A stretch of DNA of 64,000 nt, taken from assembly GCF_000687475.1 (NCBI RefSeq), contig NC_057316.1:5704001-5768000 (forward strand). The letters run 5' to 3'. This stretch comes from Ustilaginoidea virens. Its lineage: Eukaryota; Ascomycota; Sordariomycetes; Hypocreales; Clavicipitaceae. Under the pieces are notes generated by a model. It did no database searches and was not told the DNA's origin. It saw only the letters and a list, made by a program, of their open reading frames with translations. The translations under genes were made by a program, and so were the position numbers. This document shows, piece after piece, positions 24,563 to 35,591 of this stretch; the stretch's first letter is position 1; the number at the start of each line of letters is the position of its first letter.

Positions 24563-27500
24563 TCAGACATCAGACGCGAGCCAGCTGGGCGATTCGTCGT
24601 AGTCAAAGTGCCAGCCCTCGTCGCCGTCGAGGCTGAGCTGCGCTCCGCTGCGGACCAGGTCCTGCATGACGTCGGCCGGGATGGCGTCCAGGTCCAGGTC
24701 CGCCGACGCGTTGGCTGCGTGGCGGCGGGCGTCCTCGTCGGCGGCGGCGGGGTCCAGGCGCGCCGCGGCGTCTTTGAGCCGGCGGATGCGCCGGGGCCGT
24801 TGGCCGAGGCTGGCGTCGCGGGTGGACCGCTGCATCCTCTCGTACTCGGGCAGCAGGGGGTCGTCGGGGCTGCACGAGGCGTGGGCGGCGAGGCAGTACA
24901 GCCCCGTCAGGGGGTACTTGGGCCCCTGGACGGCGCCGATGGTGGGGTTCGGGTGCAGGGACAGCTGCCGCGAGAGGAGGAACCTCTCCCGCGAGTACTG
25001 CGCGATGGAAGGCGTCTCGCGTGTGGTGCCGCCACGGCCGGGGCTGGTGCTGCCGGTGCTGCCGGTGCTGCCGGTGCTGCCGCCGGTGCTGCTTGGCGGC
25101 GGCGGCGGCGGCGGTGGTTCGGGGTGGGGGGTAAACGGCTGGGGGCGGCGGATCCGCCGATTCGTCCCGGGCAGCTTGACAAAGTGCTCTTCGAGCGCGT
25201 CCCGCTTGTCAATGGACAGCAAAAAGACGCGGCCGGTGGCGTCGCCGATGGCGAGCTTGGACAGGTCCGGGGAGAAGGCGCCGCAGGATATGGGGCCCGG
25301 CGCTTCGAGGAGGTTCCCAATCAGGGGCCGGTGCCGGCGCCGCACGTTCCACACCTTGACGACGCCGTCGCTGGATCCCGTGTAGAACCGGTCCGCGGTG
25401 CTGCCCCACGCGGTGAACTTGACGCCCGTGTCTTCCTTTTCTCGGTCGCACGTGAAGTCGTCCAACGGGTAGCCGTGCTTGAGGACGTGGATCGGGCGGT
25501 CTCCCTGCGCCGTGTCCCAGACGTAGATTCGCCCGTCGGTGCACCCGGCCGTGATGTAGGCGTGGAGCAGGGAGTTGGGCATGATGGTGAGCTCGTTGAC
25601 GTCCGAGGCCGGGCAGTCGAGCTTCTGGACCTCGCTGTACGCTCCGTCGTCCCTCTCGCCGTCCAGCTGAAACAGGTGAATGTTTGTCCGGGTTCCGGCC
25701 TCGACAAGGAGCCCCGACGGCGAGGTGGCGACGACGAACCGGGGCAGCCAAGGGTGCCATATGATCTCAAACACGTTGGCCGTGGTCATGGTCAAGACGG
25801 GCACCTGACACCGCCTTGCCGCGTCCCAGAGGAAAATCTCGCCGGAATGGAACTTGTCCTCCGGGATGTCGGCATCGTCGTGCGTGAAGCTACGGGGCGA
25901 GTAGCCTATTGCCAGCAGATGCTGCGTGCCCGGGGCGCGACCCCAATGCATTGTCGCCGGGACGTAGGCCCACTTGTCCGAGCCTGCGGCGTCGTTCCTC
26001 GTGCATGACACGGTATGGTACGGACTGTCCTGCACGTTGTCCGCGTCGACGGTGTATACGCGGATGGCGGCCGTGGGCACATCGGCAGCGGTGGCGACTC
26101 GCCCTGACCCGTCCTTGGCAGCCGCGACGAAGTTGACGTTTCCTTGGTGGGGCCAGGTGGCTGTGACCACCATGGAATCTCCGGATAAGTCCCACACCTT
26201 GACCGTGCGGTCAAAGCTCGACGTGAAGGCACGGCCCGTTGCCTTGTCGTAGTCTGTGGCTACGACGGACGAGTAGAGCCAAGGGTCTTGGCTCTGACGC
26301 ATAGCCTCGGTCGAGTTCTCCCCCTTGTCGACCGCTGGTCGCGGGATTCTGTGATCGGGAAGCGCTTGCAGCACGCCACGCTTGGTCGAATAGAGCAGCA
26401 GGTTGCCGGGCTTGTTGTATTGCTGGTTGTGCGCGTCCGAGTGAGCGGTCGTGCCGCACATGACCTTGTCGCCGGGAAGCCAGGACATGGCAGAGATGTC
26501 CCCGGCGCAGTTGGTGAACTCGGCAATGACTTGGAGCTCGTCTTCGTGGCACACCTTGAACTGGTTCTGAAAGTTCTCGTAGTTTCGCATCCGGCCAAAG
26601 CCAGCGTTGCCTTCCGTCTCTCGAGCCAAGAGCAAGGCAGGGACTCGGTTGACCCGTCGGTTGGGAGCACGGCCCTGGAGGTTGGTCTTCTCCAGGGACA
26701 GAACCCGAGGGCTTCCAGAGCAAAGCGTGTTGGAACGGAGGTCGGACAAGAAGTTCCAGACGTCCCCACGAGTCCGCCCGCTGATGGAGTCGCCAATCAC
26801 ATTGGGAACGGTAACAACGGGCAGCTGGTTTAGAATCCGCACCAAGCCTGCCTTGGTCTTGGGTATGCCATACATGCAGAAAGTCTTCTCCACAATCTCC
26901 ACCATTTGCGCGACTTCACGCGGGCTGAAATCGACGTGGTAGGGGACCGACAGTCCCGCGCCATTTGTCGGTAGGGGGATGCGAGCCTTGATGCCACGGG
27001 CTATCTCGCCGCGGGTCTTGGAATCCAGGTAGGGCTTTGCTTTGAGAAAAGTCCAGCGATCTCCTGCCGGGGTATTTTCGTCAAGCTTGGCTGCTCGATG
27101 GAGTCTTTGCCTCAACGGTGCCCGAGGCCTGGGTATCTGACTCGACGTGGTTGTGTCGAGATCCGCAGGGGGACGAGGACGCGGGCAACGTTGACTTTGA
27201 GCTGCGGGCAGCGGCAGTGTCGGCGGCGACGGTAGTAGTAGTGGCCGTGACGGTATAGGGACGGGTTGTGCTGGCAGGTGGGCAAGGGGCATTGACGGCG
27301 TGAGCTCAAGCTTTGGTTTGACCTGGCGATATCGCTGTTGGGGGGGGGTGGGAAGGGGGAGAGAAATTGGCACTGGTTAGCACAGGGCAGTTCAATTGAC
27401 TTGTCGTGTTGGTGCTGGGGAGGAGCCATTGTGGTTGACCGTACAGGCTGGGCTGCCAGCTGTTGCACCACCGGTGCAGCGCGGTCCTCGAAATCAGCCA

Positions 27501-28038
27501 CGACCTGATTAGAGAGGACGATGTCGCCCAGATCGCCCTTTTGGAGAAGCGGCGAGCTCTTGAACAACGTCTTGACCGTCTGTAAACCACACACAAATCA
27601 CCACCATTGTTAGCCTGGTCCCCAGGAACGCCCTCGGCCTCGCCCTCGCACACGCACACGCACACGCACACCAAACACCAAACACCAAACACGAGCAAGC
27701 GGGCAAGAGGCATTGCCTCGTTTCCATACCTGGACAGCAATATCCTCCACGCGGTACTCGTCAGCTGGCAGCCATTGGACAGCCTTGACAATGAGCGGCA
27801 TCAGGTGCTCACGTACCCAAGACTTCAGCTCCGGCGACTTCTCCATGTCGCCAATCTCGACGCGTCGTTTCTTGGCGGGAGGCCCGTCTGAGAGCAGCAC
27901 CGGGCCATGGTGCTTCACCGGCACTATGACGGCGCGTGACGTCGGGCTTGCTGCTGGCGATAGAGGCGTCGCCGGAGGTTCATCGAGGGTAAGGTCAATC
28001 ACCACTCGAGGAGCTGTCGCCGTCAAAGCCAAGCTCAT
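24563..28038 (-). CDS. WD40-repeat protein with SUMO-interaction-like N terminus, function unknown
   Basis: I do not recognise a specific orthologue. Three exons join in phase: 27730-28038, 27445-27579 and 24563-27334, giving about 1071 residues. Intron 2 has a clear branch point (GTGCTAACC) before CAACAG. Near the N terminus VVIDLTLDE matches the SUMO-interaction motif pattern (hydrophobic core then acids), followed by a basic PPAKKRRVE stretch that could be a nuclear signal. A Pro-rich segment follows, then a propeller with blades such as TVKVWDLSGD, GEIFLWDAAR, GRIYVWDTAQGD and GVVKVWNVRRR. A coding repeat of GGTGCTGCC-type units encodes Gly/Ser/Thr runs near 25045-25090. The C terminus is acidic. 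An upstream in-frame ATG at 28104 would add 22 residues; I prefer 28038 because the SIM-like block starts shortly after it. A chromatin or ubiquitin-linked scaffold is plausible but only inferred. Confidence 0.8.
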
Positions 28039-28922
28039 GGGGAAGGGATTCCGCACACGAGTCGCGGCCAAGTCTCCCAGAAGTCGTGCAGCAGGCAAGC
28101 ACAACCCCTAGGCAGAGAAGCTGCGACGCGTTTTTCCTCGATAAGGCCTTCACGTCCTGCTCCCCGGGTTGTCTTTTTGAGTCTTTTATGGGCGAGAACA
28201 CGCTCGCTGCTGGGCGTCGTCAACTCGCGATGCGCCTCGCCGGACGGGCTTCACGGGCTTCACGGGCTTCACGCGTTGGCCTTGTCCTGGTGGAGGGGCG
28301 TTTGCTAGGCAGGTAGGCAGGTAAGCAGGTAGGTAGGTAGATAGAAGGTGGGTGGGTAATAATAGCAGGGAAAAGGGTGAAAAGTCTAAGCCTAGGCAGT
28401 AATAACACTATGGCCTTGAGAATGCGATTACGTAAGCGGTCTAAGGGGAGGGGCGGATAAACTGATTCTCCGGGTATTATAACCTAACTAGAAAGTAGGC
28501 TAAGCTCAAACCAGAAAACGCAAACAGGGCTTTCGGGCAAAAGCAAAAAAACAAGCCTAAAATATAAAGTGAATTCTAAACTTGAAGTTGTCGCAATTCC
28601 TTAAATGAAAAAAACGGCATTTAAACAAAGAAAAAGGCTCGGCATTCTATTTCCCGTCATTTGCATTGTCTCGATTATATAGTCGTTGGGTTGGACTTGA
28701 AGTTATTTGGATTAGCAGCTAGAGTTACCGCTTTAGACACAGTAATAATATCTTGCTTTTTACGTGCTAGCATTTAGTTGTTTTAAGTTACTAAATTAAA
28801 TATAAGTTTATAATATAAATATCTTTATCAAGATAATTCATAATTTTATTTTATTTTTTATATTACATAACTTAAAGCGGTATTTACCTTTGTTCCTTAT
28901 ATTTTCTGCCCCACTTTAAATT
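28039..28922. other. Border between GC-rich gene space and the transposon block
   Basis: The left part holds three GGGCTTCAC units at about 28246-28274 and a GGTAGGCA/GGTAGGTA cluster at 28306-28345. From about 28390 the sequence becomes AT-rich with many TA steps, as expected beside or within DNA hit by C-to-T mutation. No gene seen. Confidence 0.55.
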
Positions 28923-29274
28923 TGTTGGTGTCATATCAAGGGGTACCTAGTTGTACGTAGGGTTGCGCGCGTGGTATCAAGTACCGTGAGGTCACCGGTC
29001 AAAGGTATGATTACTTCTTTGATTATGACTGACTAACTAAGAGGAAAGAAAGGAAGCAAAAGAGTAATTACACGATGTGGCCTTTTTGTGTGTACTGCTG
29101 TCATATGCATCGGCGCAGTCGGGCCGGGCTGCCCGCGTGCCCTACCGGGCTTAGGGGTAAAGGGGCAAAAGGGGCTAAAGTGGCCATATCGTGCGTATCG
29201 GGTGTGCGCGGCATATCTGTCGCAATATGCCCAATTGGTGCCCAATTAGGCACCTTACGACAGCGATTCCGACA
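28923..29274 (-). repeat. Left LTR (3' LTR of the minus-strand element)
   Basis: 352 bp, TGTTGG...CCGACA in plus orientation. It is more GC-rich than the element body. A purine-rich AAAGAGAGAAG lies next to its inner edge on the coding strand and could be the polypurine tract. Confidence 0.92.
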
Positions 29275-29330
29275 CTGGCAGCTTCTCTCTTTATAGAAGC
29301 AAACATCGGAATCGCTATAATGTAAGGCGC
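29249..29330. repeat. Inverted repeat of the LTR tail with an inner hairpin
   Basis: The LTR end at 29249-29272 is repeated in inverted orientation at 29305-29330 with roughly 20 of 24 positions matching. Between the arms a second perfect 6 bp stem, GCTTCT/AGAAGC, lies at 29281-29286 and 29295-29300. The structure spans the border of LTR and element body, where priming of plus-strand synthesis is expected. Confidence 0.75.
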
Positions 29331-29560
29331 ACATATAGAAAGAAAAGTGCGGCGCGGTCTCGGCAGGTTATGCTACCGATAACGCCATCGCGCCGCGCGG
29401 CCGGCTTATACAGGCTTATACCGTACAGCCGGTATGTTGAATATCGCAGAAAAGGGGCAGCAGTAAATATAGGAAAAACGGCCGCATTGAACACAATATT
29501 AAACATAGGAAAATCCACATACTTGCTACTCATTATATCACTAATACCTTCTAAATGCAG

Positions 29561-32500
29561 TCAGACATTGACCGGCCTCTTTACCCACCCTTCCATACGT
29601 ATAACAGCCTGATTTCGGTCGATAAAGGTTTTAAGGGCTTTATTAGGCGTTCCCTTAGTTATTATATTAGCGAGATTATCATTCCTATTGATCTAATAGA
29701 TCTTATAAATCTCCCGGCGCTTGTATGACTATCGTAAGGCCATAATATCTATTATGAGCCTCTTTTCCTTAGTAGTACCTAGCTTAATAAGACATTTGTA
29801 TAGCGAAAACGAATTTATATATATAACCGTGGGGATCTTCGGCAATCCCAGCCTGCTAGTAATCATATTGAGGGTCGTGCCTATTGCGTATGCGATATCG
29901 ACCCCTTGCACTATACTATATAGCTCCAAAGCAAGTGCGCTATGTATTACCCGCTTGCTCTTTATAGAGCTATAAGTAATGATATTACCGGTCAGCTGGA
30001 AGGCATTATCTATAGTATCTGCCTCATTCCCTAGCATAATCACGTAACTAATCTAGGAGCTTAAATCTTTATTATTGGCAAAGGATCCGTCAATAAATAT
30101 AAAGATCTTAGCTGTAGTAAGGGCCAAATTGATGTACCGTAAGCCACAATCCTAGTTATCGCGCTGCCATTAAAGGCGCTTATTTAACCTCGCGATATCC
30201 TTAGGGTTAGGCTATTGATATTATGCCGCGATAGATAGGTCGAAAGACGCCTCAGGCTGGCAGACCGTAGCTACGTAAGCACCGCGAGCACGTTATTCGA
30301 TATAATTATACTAGGCCGTGGGCGCATTCTTATCGATAGTCGCGATCTTCTTACTTTAACCTTTCTAGCGTAATATCATACCGTCAGCATTGGCCGTCAG
30401 TATATACCTATTAAATATTAGGGGTATAGTTAGTGATAGCTTCGTCTTAGGCTTGGCGTTAAAGCCTGCCTTAGTAAGCTCTAATTCCTCCTATTGGAAG
30501 AAGGTATTATCACTAAGTCTAAGGGTATCGTTAGTCTATATACCCACGATACCAAAGCATATGGTAGTATCGCGGTCAGGAACGTCAGTATAGTTAATAT
30601 TGCTAATGCGGTCAGTATCGTCATTACCGGCGGATATTAGCAAATAGGGGTCATAGGTTAATATAGTTATGCCTAACTTCTCGCGATGGTGCCGAAAGTA
30701 TATTGCCCACTAGTGGGTGCCTGCCTCAGCTATTCTGTATAGTAGCTTAACTACTTCTATGATCGTATTATCGGGGTATTAATATGCTATTTACTTAGGT
30801 AGCTTAGCGATAATTAAATGATTGAGGGTTATAGAAGATTGCATATAAGCCTGCGTGATATTATATATCCAAAGGAATAGGCTGTGAGAGCGTTATAGTA
30901 ATAGGGCTAATAATATAAGTAGCCGTTGATTAGCCCGTTAGATTGTAGGGGACTAAGTTAATATCAATTGCTTTTCATCATTACTATGACCTTATATAAT
31001 GAGTCGTGATTTCTCATATGGCGTATCTATGCCTTTACCCTTAATCTCTCGTACTATACGTAAGTTAAATAGATGTTAGGCTCTATATTTACTAATATCA
31101 AAGGTAACGAATCTGAATATATTATAGGCCTATAATGCTTCAATTTCTGTATAATCTGACTGCTTAAAAGGGTCTCTAGGGGTCGTAATCTTGCCTTCCT
31201 GGCGTAATTAGCTAGCAAGCTATAGGTCGGCTTGCTTTTTGGCGGTTAGGAAAGAGGCGTTAATAATGGTATTAGAAGCGATAGTATTAACGAGAGCCTC
31301 TTCTTAGTCCTTATTGATTATAATGTTGGATACCACCTTTGCTGGTGATATTGGCCTAGCTTGATCAGGGCTAGTGGCTGGCGATGGATATATCGCGGCT
31401 GCAGGTGTTATCGCGGCTGGAGGTGCGGCTGTAGCCGGTATCCTAACTTCTAGCCTGCTAGGGCGGGCCGGGCCTTCGGGATAGATAATATCTTTGGGAT
31501 CGGTATTACGGTCGGGGTCGTGGTTATATAGCTTGACGACCGTTGATCGGAACTTAATAGGGCTATATGGCATTTGCACGATATAGGTCTTACCTTTAAG
31601 GCTGATTAGCCGGTATAGCCTATGCTATCTACCCTTTTCTCTCTATACCCGTATATCGGACTATAGGGGTAGTTGGTGGATAGGCCATATATTCGGGCCG
31701 TTTTATTAGGCGAGGGTATTGCGAACCTGTCGCTTAGTAAGGCATTTCCTAGCTTCGTTAGTAGCCTTTCGTAATGTTAAGGCATATTATAATACTGATA
31801 TACTAGGGGGTGAATTATCTGTGAGTTAGGGATACGCTCTAAAGACTAGTAATATGGGTATGAGGCCGTTAGGCCTAGCAGAATCATTAACGGCTTTAAT
31901 AGCTAGCTATAGTTTCTATTCCCTTATTAATAGGTCGCCTACTTCTTTATTGACGATAGTATAGGCTCTGCGTAATAGGGCGTAGTATCTCTCGACTTTA
32001 CTAATATTGTGGTGGGCTTCGATGGGGATTTCATCCATATTGATAGAGAAAAGCCGGGCATTATAATGGAATTTAGCAGAGGCGAAGTTGGGTCCGGTAT
32101 CGTAAACTATCTAATCTAGCGGGCCAAAGTAAGTATCGATCTAGTATTTTTTGAGGGTATTCTAGACGTCTCGGGCCTTCTATCTTTATGGATCGAGGAA
32201 CCTAACTGCCTGGAAGCTTATTGTAGCATTTACGATATATAATATCGGCCGATTATTAATATGAAGGATGTCGACGATAATTTCATAATTAAATTAGCTA
32301 GTATCGTCATCCTTAAGGGTGAATTTAAACCAGTTAGGTGCCTTTGCGTTCATCTGGTATTAATAGCATATATAGGTAATACTCTCGATAATATTGCGGT
32401 CAATATCGTTATAACCAGCCCGTTAAAGTAATTTAGAGAGCCTATTGATAGAGGGGTGCCCAAATCGACGATAAAGCTAATAGATTTCCTATAATAAGAG

Positions 32501-34055
32501 GTAGAAGGCAGTAGTATCTATAGCATTAAGAATCCACTATAGATATCCCTATTTCCTAATAATTAGAACCTTAATATCCCCTTTGATAAGCAAGTTATTA
32601 ATATTATCCAGCTTTATGCCCATCCTATCCATATCTATAATAGAATAGAGAAAGGGGGTATTACTATTAAGAACGTGGAAGGGGATATTACTAAATATCG
32701 TTAGGATATTCAATATACTAGAAGATATGGCAGAGCCTGCTCTAAAATTAATAGTATACTGCTTATCCGTTGACTCAATCGTTAGAGATTTTATCACTCT
32801 TATTAGGGCTCTTGCTTGCCCTATGCCTGCTATAAATAGGCTGGAGGCGCCAGTATCTAGGAGGATTCCGCGGAAGGTATAGTTACTATAACGTTCTTCT
32901 TCTAGAAAGGCAGAACTTAGTGAGGGCATTCGGAAAGGGTTAATTTATAGGAAGGCATATCGGCATAATTCATCTTATAAGGCTTGCAATATCTCGATTG
33001 ATAAAGAAGGTAGCGGTTCTATTTGCGTAGGGGCTAAGAAATACTGAGTGGCTATGAATTATAGTGCGATAGCATCCTCTATATCCTAATATGTAACCCC
33101 TGCCATTATGACTTCAATATCTTCAATAATATTATCAAAATCAGTATCTTTAAGGGCTTAGTCGGCAGTCCCTTTATATTCCTATAGGAAAATGCGGAAT
33201 TTCTTATTATTAGGAGCGGTCTAGTTAGAGCGGTTCTTTAGCTATCGTGCCTTTAATTCTTATTGCTCTTTATCAGTATGGTTGGATAACTAATATCTTA
33301 ATTTATTGCAAACGAAGCATCTTTTTTGATGGGGCCTAACTAAAAAGGCGCGATTCTATTATTACTATTAAGGGGGTCTGTATCGTTGGGGGCGTTAATA
33401 CCGGTTGTGGGATTAACTATATCTACGATCTATAAATAATGCTATATTATTATTAATATCGTTATTATCTTAATGTTATTATTGAAGGAAATGATGCTAT
33501 TAATTCGTATGAATTGACTTATAGATAGAGAGGGATTGCCGTAGGTTAGCGGCGAGGCCTTCGAATATAGAAGCATGGCGATATATAGCCTAGCTATACT
33601 TAGGGGTATCCCTTATAGCGTTAAGCACTTACCGATAAAGCTCTATATTAGCTATAAAGGGGGGAAAAAGACTATAATATAGGCGCTAAAGTTCCTTTAG
33701 TAGGATATTAAGGCATTCTAGCTTTAACTTATTAGGATGTTTCGCGATAATTGATTAGAGCGTTATTCTATTCTAATAATGCAAATAGAATTGCTTTATG
33801 CTCTCATTTTCGAAGTGGCTCTTGACTTTATAGACTATATTGTCAAAAGTAAGGGTATTACGAATGCGTTCGATATTATCGAAGTAGTATATCTTAGCAT
33901 TGCCGATTAGTATGATTTGAAAAGCTTTAGCGAATGTATAATCGGGTAGTCCTAGAAGGCGGTACTTACTCTTAAAGGATACTACCTTTAGTATAAAGAA
34001 GTTATCTATTTTGCCGCTATATCTATCCTCTATACGATAGCTATATAAAAGGTCA
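29561..34055 (-). pseudogene. Decayed gag (3' part) and pol of the outer Copia element
   Basis: Read on the minus strand this continues the gag frame interrupted by the nested insertion. Recognisable blocks are: a gag segment with KAFQIILIGNAKIYYFDNI; a zinc-knuckle remnant KRCFVCNK near 33310 whose later ligands are altered; protease with ILLDTGASSLFIAG (open frame 32549-32929); integrase zinc region LYRRFGHPS with Cys changed to Tyr in the CxxC part; integrase tail MPYSPIKFRSTVV (31304-31579); and RNase H with ALELYSIVQGVDIAYA and KLGTTKEKRLIIDIMALR (29729-30043). The final stop is TGA at 29563-29561. Dozens of TAA/TAG codons interrupt it, most where glutamine would fit and some where tryptophan is expected. 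Missense changes at metal ligands show that it is dead. Confidence 0.85.
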
Positions 34056-34060
34056 GATAT

Positions 34061-34798
34061 TGTTAAAATCCTATAGTAGCCTACTAGGCTGCTGGCCTTA
34101 TGCCCTACTGGCCTACTAACCTTCTGGCCCTTATACCGCCTCTTAGACTTACGGTAGTCTTACCAACCTTAGGCCTTTGCCTTTTACCTTAGGATTTTCA
34201 GTAGATTATTTACTATATATCAAGTAAGGTAGGCCTTGCTAAAAAGGTGTGGCATTGCTAAATTAGCGTGGTGGGCCTACTAGTGTGGTGGCGGCCTACT
34301 AGTGTGGTGGCTAGTCCACTAGTGTGGTGGGTAGTCACTAGCGTGGTGGCTAGTTACTAGTGTGGTGACTAGTTACTAGTGCGGTGGTTAGGGTGGTTGG
34401 AAAGGCTGGATATAGTGGGGCTGCTGACGTATTATATACGTGGCATAGCGAGTATTACGGGGAGCTTTCTTACTGGCTACCTTGGATGCCTGGGCCCACC
34501 CCTCCTTCGTGTATATATAGGATAGCTTTTCCCCTTCTTTCTAGATAGTAGAAGGGCAGCACAATCGAGTCTGTTAATGCACTATATGCCTCTTAACTTC
34601 CACCTTCCCTGCGTTTCTGGTTATCTTATATTTGCCTTGCCTTTACACTTGCCTTGCTTTATAGCACTTGTATAGTCTTAGGACTTGGTGAAAAATCTAG
34701 TATTTATACTAAGATTAGTTCACAGGTCGCAGACAGTCTTGTGCCATCTAGCTAGCTAGTAAGGCTCTGCTTTTATAGTGACCTTGAAAATTGCAATA
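34061..34798 (+). repeat. Left (5') LTR of the nested element
   Basis: 738 bp. At about 34261-34400 it contains a degenerate tandem array based on CTAGTGTGGTGG, repeated about seven times. The same array is in the right LTR. No open frame. Confidence 0.93.
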
Positions 34799-34812
34799 GG
34801 TTATGAGCCCGG
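34799..34812 (+). other. Primer binding site, complementary to the anticodon arm of initiator tRNA-Met
   Basis: The bases right after the LTR read GGTTATGAGCCC. This is the complement of the initiator tRNA-Met anticodon stem-loop (GGGCTCATAACC), not of a tRNA 3' end. Such half-tRNA priming is known for Drosophila copia and yeast Ty5. Confidence 0.85.
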
Positions 34813-35226
34813 GTTCTTACTTCTTTGTTTTAACCCTACCTTTTTGTGTTCACCCCTTAGTCTCTTTTGCTTATTAGTACTACTAATATAGCTATCCTTT
34901 GGTATTTTCGGCTTACCCTTATTAACTTCGGCTTACCTATTATCACCTTTGGCTTACCCTTATTACCTATGGTATTACCCTGCGGCAATCAACGGCGTAC
35001 CTAACGGCAACTTACGGCGTAACCTCACGGCACTTTTAGCGTAACCTTACGTTATTTTCGGCGTAACCTACGGCACCTACGGATTTTATAGTGTGATATC
35101 TACCATACTATACCACTGTATAACACCTTTGCACCTAGTGTACGACACCTACTGCACTGTACGGCACCTGTTATACTCTCCTACTTATAGCACTTTTGGT
35201 ACGGCACTTACGGCACCTTTTATATT

Positions 35227-35307
35227 ACGGCACCTATAGCACCCACGGCACCCACGGCACCTACGGCACCTACGGCACCTACGGCACCTACGGCACTTAC
35301 GGCACCT
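35227..35307 (+). repeat. 9-bp array TACGGCACC in the leader of the nested element
   Basis: About eight units of TACGGCACC and close variants lie between the primer site and the gag frame, and single units are scattered upstream from about 34990. It lies in the untranslated leader. Confidence 0.85.
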
Positions 35308-35591
35308 TTATATTACGGCACCATATAAGCACCTTGAATACCAACGCTATAATACGGACTTGCACAACGCCTACGGCATCTGTGCTTTTTTATATTGAGA
35401 CCGGCCGCTATAATCTGCGGTTATCTTTTATAGTAGGCTACTAGCCACTATATTTATTCGACTATTTTTACTAGCTATTTTACCAGTTACTCGACTATTT
35501 TGCTAGCTATTTAGCTAGTTATTCCTCTGCTAATTATTCCTCTGTTATTACAACTATCGGCACCATTTTTCAACGGATTTTTAAACCCTTC

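Noticed and set aside
24377..26008. A 543-codon plus-strand frame antisense to the WD40 gene
   Set aside because: It starts in a poly-G region, is highly biased in composition and overlaps clear WD blades on the minus strand.
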